64,000 nucleotides of DNA from Lethocerus indicus. Its lineage: Eukaryota; Arthropoda; Insecta; Hemiptera; Belostomatidae. The notes beneath the pieces are model-generated. The model did not search any database and was not told the DNA's origin. It worked only from the letters and a program-made list of their open reading frames with translations. Within the stretch, counting starts at the first letter, position 1, and each line of letters starts with the position of its first letter. The DNA is taken from the NCBI GenBank assembly GCA_019843655.1, contig JACDQD010000006.1:10284034-10348033 (forward strand), given 5' to 3'. Shown in pieces: positions 40,121 to 53,880 of the stretch. Both the position numbers and the translations under genes were made by a program.

Positions 40121-42038
40121 CGGTCTCTCTCCCCCAGAAGAATTAATTACTTACCGGACCCTCAGGGTCAACATCCCTCGGACCCCGCAAAACTGCCCCC
40201 TAATTCCACCCCACTCTTGCTTCGAGACTTCATACCCCTCCTCACTTCAAGCAGTAATTACTCCCGGCCCGAGGTTTATGGGTTAATTCATTTCAGGAGA
40301 CTGTGTTTAAGAGCATATTATTTTCTACGATCGAACCAGAATCTCGTCTCAATAAATAATGTCTGCAGATTTTTCCTCAAATTTTTATCATTCTCATGTC
40401 ACATCTTTTTGAACTTTTAATTCAGATGTTAATGCAGGAAATTATTGGCTCGGTGGGGTGTTTATAGCGGCAATATATCGGCCGAATTCCCATCTGCGGA
40501 CGCCTGACATTTTCCCTTCGGAGTGTAATGTTTCATTTAATCTTGACTCCCCCTCGCCACGGTATAAAGCGCTATTGTAATCGGATCTGCTTGATCGGCG
40601 ATTATTCCGAAATGCCGCCAGATAAGTATTTTCGGGTTATAACAGCTTTGAAGAACAATATTATACCGCCTCGATTTATATAAACCGGACCCGAGCTTCT
40701 ATCCTATTAGCCGGTAAGTTCAAATTTCTCCCCGCCGCGGAAACCTCGATATGTATCAATTATAGGTTCATGTAATATTTTAGTTTTTCGTATCCTCCCT
40801 TTGTTTCAATTCCATTTAATGATTTGTCATAGTTATGACCGATTCCGAACCGAGGTAGAATATTATATTAAAATGATGGCCGCTTTTCGAGTTGTTTGGC
40901 CGATTCGAGTACATGTTTCCGGTCCGATAAGGAACTTGCATCACCAATGGAGCTTCGTGCCATTAATCGAAATGAATAAAGCTCGTCCAATCTGCCAAAG
41001 ATAAATGCCGGAATTAACGCCCGTGCGGTCCAAAGATTAAACCATTTACATTACCGAATTACTTAGGCACAAAATAAATAATACCTGGTAAACTGCCATG
41101 TTCTTCTTGCCTTCCGTTTCGGAAGATCGATCGGTCCGTATAATCGCTCGCAAGGATTAATAACTCGACCTTAGATTAATAACTGATGTTTTATAAATTA
41201 GCCCAACTATAAACTCCATAAATAGATGAAACGAAAGGATTCTATGGCTTTTAGAGATTAGGACTAGGCTTGCTCAAAATTCTCGTAGCATGCATATGAG
41301 CACAATACATAAATGAATAATCATAAGAACACATTCTTGAACCGTGATGGCTTGATGTAACAACATCCGGATATATTCAATATATTTGAAGATATATTGG
41401 CCGGTTTCAAACGAAACCAGCGACACACCCCCTCATGACGAGGCCTATCGGCCATTAGAAATGAGTTTCCCAGTAACGGAAATAAAAGTTTAATGCCCCT
41501 CTGGCCGGGCCTTGAAAGGGCAGTTTTACTCTCCCCCGTTTTAATTATGAACCTAACTGTGTGTGGGGGAGAGTCTGTGGGACGGAGCCCACCAGATATC
41601 TTGCCGGACGACCTTCCTAGGGGGAAACCGAAAGCTGTTAGGGGGCGGGGGGGCGGCATTGAAACATCTGTCATTGTTTGAAAGCGGGGGGGGAGCTGGC
41701 GGCTCGGGCCACCCTCTCACTTTCACGCTTCCATGGCAGACGGGATTTCGCCAATCGGCCTCTATCCGGTATTTCGTTCCGCACAGATTTTCACCACCCA
41801 CCAATCCACCAACTGGCTTTAATGTACAGCGGGGCAAATTATTATCCGTCCATATATTTTTCTCCTGGAAATTTAGTTTTTCCCCCGGAACTATGCTACC
41901 ATCCTAATATAAACACCGGGACACACAACGCCTGCAATATATTCAGCTCTTTATATTGTTCACGCGTTTGACGTCGGACTTAAATATTAATACAGTCTGG
42001 CGTAAATCTGACGATTTATTCGTTGTTTCTTGTTTCAG

Positions 42039-42131
42039 ACACAAAGGGATGGCTCCGGGACGCGGAAGTGTCTTGGCGTCAGGAGGAGGAAAGAAAGGCG
42101 GCTCTCCATGCCAGACTGGGCATCAATCCAG
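42039..42131 (+). CDS. Internal coding exon of an unidentified long-intron gene (93 nt, phase 1-1)
   Basis: I do not recognise the protein, so no function is assigned. The exon is bounded by a pyrimidine-rich acceptor ending in tgtttcag, with a branch-point-like CTGAC at 42008-42012, and by an AG|gtaatt donor. It takes two bases to finish a split codon, then 30 whole codons, then leaves one base, so it is phase 1 at both ends and skippable in frame. The peptide starts TKGWLRDAEVSW, passes through a run of Arg, Gln, Glu and Lys residues (RQEEERK) and ends HARLGINP, as expected of a short charged amphipathic helix followed by a Gly/Pro turn. Codon third positions are more GC-rich than the flanking DNA. 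Its last base joins the exon at 62831 in frame, making a Gly codon. Exon status is fairly sure; the identity is unknown. Confidence 0.72.
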
Positions 42132-45100
42132 GTAATTCTATACTGATCTCGTATATCAATAATTATCCCTGTATAAACAGCCGGCATTGTATAAACTGTA
42201 AATAGTTAGGAATAACCCTTTTTGTCATTGACGATAGTCCGTTCTCGACGCTGTTGGGGCTCCCCAATTAAAAGCGCCGCAGTAAATAACGGAATTAATT
42301 AGGAAATTCGATTAGCTCCGACTTAATTTCACCCCCCCCCCACCCGGCCAATATATTTCAATTTATCGCGGACAGTTTTCATGCTGCTAGTAGACGTGGG
42401 TCCGGGTGGCTGTGCGCCATCTGCACCGAAACATCTGCACGGCCTATAACGCTATAACAGTCTAGCGCTATAACGCGCTCTCCCTTCCTCCTTGGCACAT
42501 TCGGTCTTCAATTATCCGGCCAATTTCGGATGCCTACAGCATTGGAAACAAAGCGCCCGCTCCCGGCACTCTGCTTGCGAACTCCACCCCGCGCTCCCCA
42601 CTGCGTGTAACACTTCGGACACTGTAATGTATATACTATAATGGCTTCATAGAGGCGCCTAATAACGTTAATTGAGGAACGATAATATGTAAGAGGCCGA
42701 ATTTGTGGAACAATTGATATTCCAAATTTTAACTTCTTTCGTTAAAATAAATTTATGGATACCGCATTAAACACTGCCAGATAAACTGTAATTCATTTGT
42801 AAACTTTATAGATTGTACTTTAATTTTTCCGACGCTATATGTATATTCCGACGAACCGACCTAATTTTCCACTTCGATAAGATTCTCGGAATACGGAAAG
42901 TAGGCCAACTGTCGATGATGTACGCGTCATTTATTTATTCTCTGTTTTTAATTTTGAAACAATCGACTGGGCCAATATGTCGCATTATCGAGGCGGTGCG
43001 GATTATTACTATTAACACGAGTATTGAAATCCGGTCCGATTGCGTCACTTAATTAGCGCCATCTGTCGGCCGATCGGCTATCTCTGACCAGGTCCCCCCC
43101 CCGGCACACCTCTAATAGGTATTAAATAGGCTCGTGTTTCGTTTCGACACGCGATGATAAATAGGTTTACGATATCGCAACACAGCAATGTGGCCCGCCC
43201 AGACTTGGTGCTAAAAAAATATTAATCGACAAATTGAGATATAAAATGTTGGGATATAAACTCTAATTTCGTTCACTCTCTTGCGACTTGTATTTAAAGG
43301 CCGAGCTAATTTTTTGATAAGTCCTTCGCCAGTTTCAAGTATCAATTACTGTCCTTAACAATTGAACTGCGCTCGAACGCAGTCGCCGTTTATTGTTGTC
43401 TCGGATATAAACCGAGAACAATAATTGTGGCAATTCGGCCGTTTGACGAAACTCTTATTGTTACACTCTGTGTTTATGGGCTGTGTCCTTCGTTGTTCTT
43501 TTTCCTTATATAAAATCCACGAACAATGGAGTTCTGGAAACCTCTCATTTTCGCGTCATAAAATGCATTATTATAGAAAACGTAACGTATCACAATTTCC
43601 GTTGGGCGTAAAAGGAGAATAATAAACCATCCTTCATTCTCGCGAAACCCCATTAGCGTACTAAACGAGTTGGGTCGCTCATTTTGTCTCCATTATGGTC
43701 GCGAAATGCGTGTTTCTTCGCATCTCAAAATGATATTTTGGACCTCCGACGGATGAACGGAAGACCTCCGACTGAGTTCGAATTCGAACTAAGGCTGCAA
43801 TTACTATCCACATATTGGCAATGGCGCAATTGAAAACTTTTGACAGTCTCTATTTATGTCGCTGGTTTAAGAACGATGCCAAAACGTATTTTTGATTATG
43901 TTATTACGCATGGAAATTAGTCTAAATGTTTCCCAAAGATTCTGTTCTTGAGAAACCCTTCCGGCCGGGGTACCGAAAAACGCTGGCGAATATTCCGTAC
44001 ACGTAATCCGGCAGTTTATCATTCCCGGGCCAATTTTAGTTTCCGCAATTTCATATCCCGGTCGAAGCCCCTCCCACTGGGCGGTGCGGAAATTAACTTT
44101 TCATGCTCGTTTACATGTTCAGCTTTTTCTCCCACCCCCTCCCCCTCCACCCATGATTCGCTCGAATGTTTTAACATTAATACGCAGGTAGGAATGCGGT
44201 CGCGATTAAAAACCGGAGGTCTGTTACGCAAAACGCGTTTCGAATGACAAACGACCCCTATTTGAATTGGAATTGTGCTGACGTTTCTTACCAGCTAACG
44301 TTATTTTTTCTCCCTCTCCCCGCCATCACTCCCCCCATTTAATAAGTCGCTCGGATCGTGTAGCTAATCGACTTTCTATCTGGAAGGTGAAACGACGATT
44401 ATTCTGTGCATGTCTACAGGGGCTTTCTTACAGGTTGCGGTCTCGGGTGGAAAAACGAGACCAATTGGAGAAAATTCGGTCAGTCGGAGTCGATTCCACG
44501 GTGCGACGCCGCGGTTGTCATTTGCAAATTAAGTTTGTTAAAAGAGCGCAGTTAACTCAAGGATACCGATAGAGGTTTTGTGTTCATAAATATGCCTTAG
44601 TATGCAGAAGCGGAATATGTTCAATTTTTCGGCATCCATTTTAAAGTCAGTATCCTCATTCCCTATTTTTTTGTGCTCGATTCACGAAGACCGATATACG
44701 TCCGAAGATAGGAAAACGGGCATTTTCGGATTCATGAGTCTCAGCGGCGTTTCGTTGATTTTAGATAGGGCTCGGGCTATGGCGGGGGCGGATTGGGGGT
44801 GGCGACCCTACCACTCGATGGGGATGGGGTTGAAGTGTTTCAAGCCCCATAAGAGCTCCGGGGGTTTGAGTGCTCTCCGGGGGAGCTCGGAGGCCCTCCC
44901 CAAACTCAATTTGAATAAAAGGCCTCTCCCGAGTGCCCTTTATTTAAACCTAACTGGATTTGTGGAGCCACCCCCCTCGGCCATGTTTCTTTTTACGCCA
45001 TCAATAAACACCTTCTCTGGGGGGTTCCTGGATTTATATAGGACCCCCCGGTCGTGGTCGTGAAGCTTTTAGACAGAAAAAGGACGGCGAATTTGGTCCT

Positions 45101-46406
45101 ATAATGTGACATTTTGAACAATAAGTACATTCGGATCTCCGAAATATAGTCCCTAAATTTATTTATCTTCATCGAATTGCTTCACATATATTCGCTCTTG
45201 TTTTATTACGGGTCTATTACTTTAAATCCTACAGCAAAACAGATATTATACAGACTAAATAGGAATTGTATTTTTATTTCGACTGCTAAAGGGCAACGAG
45301 CCGGGCCTTCGTTGAACGCCGGTAACAGCTCGTATCTGAGCGAGGTGACGAAGACATCAAGAAGGGGTAGATAATATATTCGTGGGAGGGTCCCTCGTTC
45401 GGGGGTGGAGTCCCCTCCCCCCCGGGGGAAAGTAGTACGCTCTCGATAAATCATAACACGTGTTACACCTGAACAACAGCTTGTTTTATAGCGGGCGAGG
45501 GGAGGTCAAGCACCCTCTCAACCCCCGGCTCCATAAATCTGAGGCCTTACCGGAAGGGAGGCCAGCAGGGGTTTACTCTGTTATTAACGCCGGTTTGTTT
45601 TTTATGGTGCCTGGCACGCGCCTCGCGCCCCTGTCGCTCCTCGCAAGACACACCCCTGTCCACAAAACCGGTTGAGGGGGGAGAACGTTTAACCCCGGGG
45701 ACATTAAACTCCTACTAAGTCGGTGATTTTTTCCACCCCTCCATCCCCTCTATACTTTTTACCGAGACTAATCGTATATAATTGACCTATTATTAGTTTA
45801 AAATATCTGCGTATTAACATCCTCCAGATTGTCGCGATAGATGGATGTAACCGCACTGGGCAAATATCTTGGGGTGCCCCACAAGTATAAGTGTCAAACT
45901 CTTGCGATCACCGGTTTCAGCTTCTCGCCGTCGTCAGTAGTATGTTGTTGCGGCACCTAAGGGTGTTGTTGCTGTGTGCACTCAGCGACGAGAGAACAAA
46001 GTGAATGGAAACAGATGGTCGCAAGAGTAGTAATGTTGAAGATAAGTATTCTGTATACATAAAAATCATATAGCGATAAGATTGGCGAATGCTTCTACAG
46101 TCCGTGGCTTATAATCATCCGTTATTTATTAAGCGTTCTTTCCGATATTCGTCAGAAAGCCTAATACATCTCGACTACAGTTTGGAAAAATAAATCCCAT
46201 TAAATCCGACTTAACTCTCTCTAAAACCGAAGCTCACGATTCAGCGAGGCAAAAAAACTATTGTGGCGGAGAGATTATCGCCTTCTCTAGTCTGCATTCT
46301 TACAATCGGGAATCCGTCTTTGGCCGGGCCGCTAATGACATTTGGAAACCGAGGTTGTTACGGGGCTGCTGGGGTATTGCGTAAAAACTCGGTCGGGAGT
46401 CCTCCT

Positions 46407-46426
46407 CCCCCCCCCCCCATGGGGGG
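46407..46426. repeat. C run followed by CCCCCCATGGGGGG palindrome
   Basis: A 12-base C homopolymer runs directly into ATGGGGGG, giving a 14-base perfect palindrome at 46413-46426. The homopolymer length is likely to be error-prone. Confidence 0.85.
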
Positions 46427-48780
46427 AGCCTTCGTTTCCATTAATTGACCTAAACCCTCCCGCCCCCCGCCGTAAGCTCCAACGGCGGAGAAAAAGAATG
46501 ATTGATATTTAATGCGAAGGGGCTTCGTCATTTGAGAAGTTTACCTTTGGGCCGAACCGACGCTCACGTTCGGCCGGTGAACTTTTAAAGCGAGTGATGC
46601 TATGTGCCAACCGCGCTCTATCCCTGAGTCAGTACTATTATAGCAGTCAATTATTTTAGAACGCTTAATAGCCGCGTCCGCGCTAATATTACATTGAATT
46701 AGTGTCATAGAAGAATAATGAGCTGAAAATCTAGCTAGTCCCGAGTGATATTTAAGTATCCCTTCCATGTTACTCATTAACTTTTCTAATAAAAATCGGT
46801 AATATTATAGCCCGTACTGGGATATTGGTAGAACCATTTATTAAACAAGACACAGTGTCCCGGAATAATGTGTCAAGGCGCAGGGACTAACGAAGTAAAA
46901 GTGCTTCTGCTGTATTTGATAGACCGGGATTACGCTGGCAAAATTGTAAAGAACGTTATCCGGTTTCTCGTTCTAAACTCGCTTAGCGTTTACGGCGGGG
47001 ACACGTTGGGCCGGAGCCTGAGCGAGCAATTCCACGGGTAGTTCGCTGAGTAATTGTGCACCTGTTCACGGCCTCCTTGACTACCGTTATGTTTCTTCTC
47101 TCTCTATTGCAAAAATGCTTCCCCCCCTCTTCAACTCTACGAGGTTGACAGTTATCTTAAATGTCTCGTGTCCCCCTCCGACCGACAGTCCGGGAGATTC
47201 TTTAGCTACGGGCCGTTTTCTCGATTCAAGATTCGAATTGTTCCAGACTGGTTTCGATTTAATTCTTCTTTTCCTTTTCATCAATGACAATCCGATTAAG
47301 CCGACTGCCGGCATAAAATTGACCCGGGTCGTTTTGCACACTGACTGAATTTCCGACGAGGACATCGGAAAGCTGTTTTCCAGATTTTTATCACGTCAGA
47401 GTACCAATATTAATTATAGAAGTACTAGCGCTAAATTACCATCTAATTATTTATTATCTCCCGACGGAACATATAGCCTTGTCAAAATATCTACATCATT
47501 GCAGTCGAAAGCCATAACTTTGGAGGATGCAGTAGTGTCGGATATAAACTAGATAATAATAAATAACGTTCGATATTCTGGCCGGAAACCACACGCCTCA
47601 GCTGTTTCAATAAGACCGAGCAACAATAATGCTAATTTTAATTTAACGCCAGGGCCTACATCATCATCTTCTTCTTCTTCTGCTCGACTATTTAACGCCA
47701 GTCTCGCAACTCAAACAAAACGCGGGCTAATTGCCTGTCTGTCTTGCTACAACCGCTCGGCGGTTCTTTTTTCATCTTCCGTTTCAGAAAGAACCGCGGG
47801 ACGAAAATGGTAAACGGCGCAACGCCAGTCGCACAGGGCAAGTAGTAGTAGAAGAAGTGGACAGTGGTGTTAAAATTAAAATTAGCATTATTGTTTTCAA
47901 GCCTTATTTATTATCAGACACCACAGGGACCTGTACTGTATCAACCTTAGTAACCCCCCTCTTCGCCACTCTTGTGAATCACGTACCTCTCGCTTACATC
48001 CGAGACGATTCAGACGCCCGACGTTACGGTTTTCGACCGCAACGGAGAGTTCAAAATCCTGGGGAAATTGCCCCCAGGGTCCGGGCACTGGGAACCGGAA
48101 TAATGCCTCCTACGTGATCACACCCGCTCTGAAAGAAGCATATATCATTATATTCTTTCTGCAGCGGCCAGGAAAAAATGGGGAAACTATAAATTTTTCA
48201 CAGACTGAAACTTCGCTGAATAGACCGTATTATTTTCCTGGATAAAAAAATATCCGCTGGTGGTCCGTTCCTTATTTTTCTGTACCGTTGGTACTTAACA
48301 AGCATCAATTTTTCAGCCTATTCAACCCTGTCTGTTGTGTTTCTTTATTTGAAAACTAACCATTTGAAATAATTTAAGTACACTGAACGTTTCTGACAAA
48401 ATATTCCTCTTTTTATCCGTCAAAACACTGTTCATAAGGCAATCGGCGATCGGGCGGCTGAAAAACATATTGAAATTATCTTGCCACTCCGAATAACAAG
48501 TTATAGTGTAGCACCGAAATGTTGTCGGTACGGTAAAAATTAACACAAAATTAATGGCCATATTTTTTTTAAAAGGGAACGGGTTTCCGGCCCTCCTACA
48601 GCTCCGGGAAATTGGACAAATTCAAGGTATTTTGCTTTGTCCACATTGCTAGGGTCGTGTAGAACATTATTGGGTCCTCCCTCTGAGATGGTCCGACAGC
48701 TGTATCGGCCTGGTACCTCCACCTTGTGTAGTGGCGGGCTGTCCTGTCGGGTTTGTTTCCCGTTATTGGGCATTGGGGGG

Positions 48781-48830
48781 TAGCACGTGGGCAGAGAGGT
48801 CCAGCGGATGAGAGCTCTGCCCACGTGCTA
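48781..48830. repeat. Perfect 16-bp inverted repeat with E-box in each arm
   Basis: The left arm tagcacgtgggcagag (48781-48796) and the exact reverse complement (48815-48830) flank an 18-base loop. Pairing stops at both ends of the arms. Each arm holds CACGTG, the canonical E-box, so the unit is either two mirrored bHLH sites or a stable cruciform/RNA hairpin. The stem is too short for a usual pre-miRNA, and no target-site duplication is visible beside it. Confidence 0.85.
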
Positions 48831-51800
48831 GCATAGATATAAGGGTGGGGGTCCTCCTTATCTCCGGCCGGCCAGCTATTCTCTTTCGACCCCCTCCCGT
48901 TCATACTTCTCCCCTCATTTTCTTCCCAATTTCCACGTCTCCTCTTCTCGGTAGAATTATTTTCTGTACGGCTGACCGGAGCCAGCTTCTTACCACCTGC
49001 AAGCCACGGGCCTTCCCCGCAATTACTAATTGAGGCGATGTCTAGACGTTTAATTTTGTTGCATTTCCGCCGGCATAAAATAGCCCAGATGTAACCCAAT
49101 ATCTACGCGTTGTTCCATCAGAAAACGGATAGAAACGTGAAAAATCGATTACCGAACGCGCCTACCTAGTTATCCGGCCAACGGAGCGTGGAGAATAAAT
49201 TCAATCCCCGTCAAAATATTACAAACGAGTCCGAACAGTTTGTTCAGCCGCCGTATTGTTCAGCGCTATTCCGCTATTATTAAATAGCTTCCTCTATAGA
49301 GCATTTTAAAATAATTGACGTACTTCCCAACGGCCGGACGGTAATTCGCGGCGCTGGCCGTTGAACAAGGAGCTGCCGTTGGGTTCGGGCCCAACGGCCG
49401 GAACAAATCTACAACCGGAGAACGGACGGTAAACAAATCATGTATAATTAGATACCTTTTACAAAAATAACCGATAAAATCCGGTTTTTTAAAATAATAA
49501 TGATACCCGGTTCTCGGCTGTTCTTTTTCCGTGGTTTCCCTACCTAACAGTTTTTGTTTCAGTGCCATTATTCCTATTAGAAAGCTATAAAACTTAGGTC
49601 TGCGTGCGTCCGGTGTGTAATTGATTTTTTTGTGTAGCTTCCTCCAAACATTTAGGGCCCATCTATTAGACGATCGTAATCGTCGTGGTATAACCGCGCC
49701 AATTGACTTGTACGACACCGCGTCCAAGATTAGACGGGCGACAGTCCCCATCTGCCGAGCACCAGAAAAGGGCGAGCGGGAAAAAAAAAGTGTTACCTCT
49801 CGTAACCATTATACCCTCCTTACCCCCTGAGGGTTGAAACCGCGGTCGGTATCCTCGATAGCGTCTATTAAAAGTTAGGTACTCAAGGGGTTAGAGAGGG
49901 TCTGGAGCCTAGGGCTAGGTCGGGCACGCGACTACACGAGGCAGGTGCCGGCCGGCCCAACCTGCTTCCCTATAATTCCCAAGAACCGTGTCCTGGTGCC
50001 GGAACATCCTACAGTTCCGGTTCCTGTTTCCTCGAGACATCTAGAAGATTTTTATCGCCGGGCCTATCTGTTGGTCCGCTCGTTTTAGGACTTGCCATTT
50101 ATAAAATAGACCAACATGGGCTACATAACGAACAAGCCGAAATTCCGTCTTCTTGCTATGTATTTTAGAAACTTGTCCGTAATGTATTACATACTGCTAG
50201 TGTCTCTGCAGCTTTAGATTTGTGTTAAAGGAAGAATAATAACGCGATATCCTCACGATGTTGGCGACTTGAACTCTTCCAGGAGGCGGTGATGCCCGAG
50301 TAGCGATTATCATATAGACTGGGGGCCCGGGGCAAACTGAAGTAGAGAAGTGTTTTATCCTAAAGGATCCGAAGCGGCCCTTTGTAGAGGAGAGAATAAT
50401 GGGATTCTCGGAGTAGTCGGGGGTTCGGGGACTATGGGAGCGGGTGGACGGCGCTGGGTATACAAGACCGGTAGAACACAGGTGCCTCTCATAACAATGT
50501 AAATGGCCGGGCGGGGGGTCCTATAGGCCGGGGTCGGCCGCCTCTTTACTCCCGGGGTCATCTGTAATTTTGATCACCCCTCGCCTCTCCCGAGTAAATT
50601 CGGGACAGGGGCGCCGGACATTATCATCTCAAAGAACCGTCCGAGCGAACCGGCCGGACTCCCCGCCATTTACATAGGACAACACAGGGCCCGAGGGTGA
50701 AGGCGCCCACTGTTTTTCTTCCATTTAAATTCATCCGCTTCTCGTACGCCTCGCCCCGAATTTCATTCTTTTTCACATTATACCTAACATAAACATTGGC
50801 GGAGTGTTCCATTTAAATAAATATTGGTACTCGAGTATGCCGAGCGTCAAATTACAACTAAAGACTGGAATAAATAACTGTAAAGGCGTAATAATTTCGT
50901 GGACACTTTCATCATTGTGACCTCAATGGGGATATGAAGCTATACGACAACCTAATTCCCTCGGGTGAATCATCTTTTATCGGAGCATTTCCTAATTCTT
51001 CGCACGTAATTATTATATTACGCTATATTCTAGCGGCAATCATAATCGTCGGGAACGTGGCCAACACTGTGTATAGCTTAAGCTCTGATGGGCGAGCTTA
51101 ATCTTTATCCCTGTGGTTTTGTGTTTGTGCGTGCGTGTCCGTGTGTGTTGGAATCAATTAGCCATAAATCGAGGGCAGGGCTCGAAGCTTGTAAACTTCC
51201 GCATGCGGCATTTGCACTCGGGCTGCGTCCGTTCTCAGAAATCGCCCCCCTATGCGAGGCCCCGACTATGACAATTAAATATTTATATGCCCCCGAGGCG
51301 GTCATTGTAATGCGCTGGGGGGCCTCTCCCGGCCATTGTGAGTGAGACCCGGGACAGGGAGAAAATAAATTCTTTCGCCGTAAGGCGACAGCTCGGCCGA
51401 GCCAGTTCGCCCAGGCTATCGCAAAAATTTATTAACACTCCTCTCGCATGAATATTTATCCTGTTAAAAACTGATTTCCGGCCGTTAATGTCCTTTTTTG
51501 GCCCAAGTTTCTTGGATTTAGTAGTTAGTTAGGAGCCGTTTTAACGGTTTTAGCACTCTCGAGTTTAATTGAGTTAGCTTTGGCGTTGACGCCAACCCAA
51601 CCGTGAGTTCTGAGACGTCCGTCATCGTTAATTATCCGCGACGGAACAGAGTCGTTTTATAATTTCATTATATAACTGACGCGTTAAATTCATTCTCCCG
51701 ACGTCCTTGAGTGGGTCCTGCCCGAGGGCTCTTCTGACGACCCTCGTCCTTATCCTGTACGAGTTTTATCCGGCCCCATTTGAATATTCATCAAACCGCT

Positions 51801-52446
51801 TGCTCTTCCCGGCAATAAAGTACTGCGGTTCCAATTCAACCGAATCAATTTTATTCCTGTTTTCGACCCTTCAATAACAAGCGTAATTATTCAAAATGCT
51901 CAAATGCGTGACGAACACGTACGAGAATTCATTCCGAATTGTTTATACAGGCTGTGATTCGGAACTAATAATCGTTTACCTGTCCTTGGTGGTTATCCAT
52001 TGATCTGGTCTCGGGATTAAATCGCTGCGAAATTAGGACTCATGAGCGGCCATAAGCGAAATTCTATTACGCGGTATACATATACATGAAACTCATTAAT
52101 TCGTAAAATTATATATTTATATTAAAATTCATACCGGTTTATCTCATCTGAGCTGTCTCAGCAGCTCTCATCATATTGTTTTAAAAACTGTCCCACAGCC
52201 CAATTTAATATCTCTCGTCAACTGTCCGAAGACGAAGGAAACCGGCATTTTTGAGAGAAGGAAGCCGTGGTGAGCAAGCGGGCTCTGTACCGAACTTTCT
52301 TCTCATCTGAAGTTAATGATTAATGGAATCGTTAGTGCCCAGAAGGGGGTGGAGGGGGAGGTTGGTGGAACGCGCAAAAACTCGTGCAATTTTCCAGCAC
52401 CCCCTTCTCTACAGTATTATTAATGTCCTTCCTGAACATTTCCTTC

Positions 52447-52449
<3 letters not shown>

Positions 52450-52486
<37 letters not shown>
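52450..52486. repeat. (AT)n microsatellite
   Basis: A pure AT dinucleotide tract. Confidence 0.95.
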
Positions 52487-52488
<2 letters not shown>

Positions 52489-53375
52489 TATATATTTTTA
52501 ATGACAATCTAACCCCCTCCCCTACGTTCCGATATATAATTACTCGGGCGCAACGGGGGTTGTTAATGGCAGACCGGCTCCCGGTAAATAATCCTCCACC
52601 GCTTCTGGCCCTGATTTGACCAATTGGACGATAATAAGAAGGGTATTGGTATTGGGGAAAGGCGGATGGAGTTTCTTAATTGAATTGAGTTTTTAATTAT
52701 TGCCTCAACTTTTAGAGTGCCGCCTGCAGATAATCCGCCGCGATATAGGGCGTCGGCCACGCATTCAGGACAAATTGCGATTATCTGAAAATCAATAATG
52801 TTTTTCCCCCACGGAACCCCCCCTCCATCATTTGCTCGAATTATCGATATTCTGACATATACTGTTCGACCGTGTACTAGGATCGTGCACTGTTCGAGTA
52901 TTAGGAATGATGCTTCCTACATACTCCGTAGATAATAGTTATGTAGAAGTTGTAATTATATTTATTACTGAAACGTAATGACAATTACTGACATAAATCC
53001 ACCTGATAGTGAACAGTATTCTACTTAATTTTTGAATTTATTTAGAGTATTTCTTTTGGTCCAATTCCGCCCAATCCAAGTAGTCTTCGCCCCTTCCGAA
53101 AGTCCAATTCGAAAATCGTGCGATTTGTAGGGAGCGGTGTATTCCCCTGTTAGACAACTCTGAACAAATTGACTTGGCAACTACTCGCGCAGTTTTATTC
53201 CTCCCTGTCCCCCATTAAACTTTCTCAAGATTGATGCCGCCGGCTGTGTGCCCGTACCGCCGGTAGCGCGTCCTGTTGGCCGGCGGCCGCAATCCGACCG
53301 GACTTTGGGTCAAAACTGGACACTGGCCAGTGGCGCCCTCTCAAACGTTTACTCAACGTTGTGTCGTTGTGTGTA

Positions 53376-53378
<3 letters not shown>

Positions 53379-53425
<47 letters not shown>

Positions 53426-53460
53426 TAGATAGATAGATAGATAGATATAGATAGATAGAT
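53379..53460. repeat. Compound (AT)n-(GATA)n microsatellite
   Basis: A pure AT tract to 53422 passes directly into GATA tetranucleotide units with one TA insertion, followed by a few TTAGATATAT bases. The short open frames across it on the minus strand (YIYIYI, SIYLSIYL) are repeat artefacts. Confidence 0.95.
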
Positions 53461-53880
53461 TTAGATATATGTGTGTAACATTCAACTAACAAAAATTTAA
53501 CAAAATACGTGTACCAAAAATAAGTCGTTAAATGGATAAAAACGGACTCGAAAAATAGAATATTGTGCATAGTACTAAGGCTTATAAATTCAACTGCCCA
53601 CATGTCAGAGGTTGAAGTTGTTTCGAATGTCCAGAATATTATTTTGAGAAATATTTTTTAACCAATAAAATTTATTTCGGACAACTTGAAATAATGGACT
53701 AAGGCAAGGAATATGCCGTGTTGGAATGACCTACGCCGATTCTTCAACGGCGACAACGGGGGAGTGCTATTTGCAGACGGCTCTCACGTCCGACGAAACC
53801 GTTCTGTATTCGTGGCCTCGCCTCGGGGCGAAGAAGCGGCAAAAATTGGAGGGCTATCTGATGGGCGGCGGTAGATTATC

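Larger units (their letters stand above)
34833..42038 (+). other. Intron-like stretch before the main exon
   Basis: If the 34791 microexon is real, this is a 7.2-kb intron. It contains a YY1/Pho-like site near 37190, an acceptor/donor pair at 37281/37339, a TG-rich microsatellite at 40059-40120 and a typical 3' end (branch-like CTGAC, pyrimidine tract, cag) at 42008-42038. Open frames such as 37657-38091 show no recognisable domain. Confidence 0.5.

Noticed and set aside
40295..40354. Terminal-exon-like segment after catttcag, ending at TAA with AATAAA
   Set aside because: It reads open only in the phase-0 frame, which does not fit the phase-1 gene model, and the peptide (ETVFKSILF...) is not recognised.
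44387..44572. 61-codon plus-strand frame rich in Lys and Arg after a tctacag site
   Set aside because: The acceptor is weak, there is no donor, and the peptide is unfamiliar. It could be a chance frame.
44602..45063. 153-codon plus-strand frame
   Set aside because: Its second half arises from G/C homopolymer DNA; no similarity to any family is visible.
47790..47811. 22-nt segment between tttcag and gtaaac
   Set aside because: Joining it after 42131 would shift the frame and break the good fit to 62831; the donor is weak.
48596..49099. 167-codon minus-strand frame covering the E-box hairpin
   Set aside because: The peptide has no family motif and the hairpin itself would be inside the frame. 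A decayed mobile element is possible but not supported.
49266..49751. 161-codon minus-strand frame
   Set aside because: No domain or codon pattern recognised; composition is like the flanks.
53349..53485. Minus-strand open frames of Ile/Tyr/Ser repeats
   Set aside because: These are translations of the AT/GATA microsatellite, not genes.
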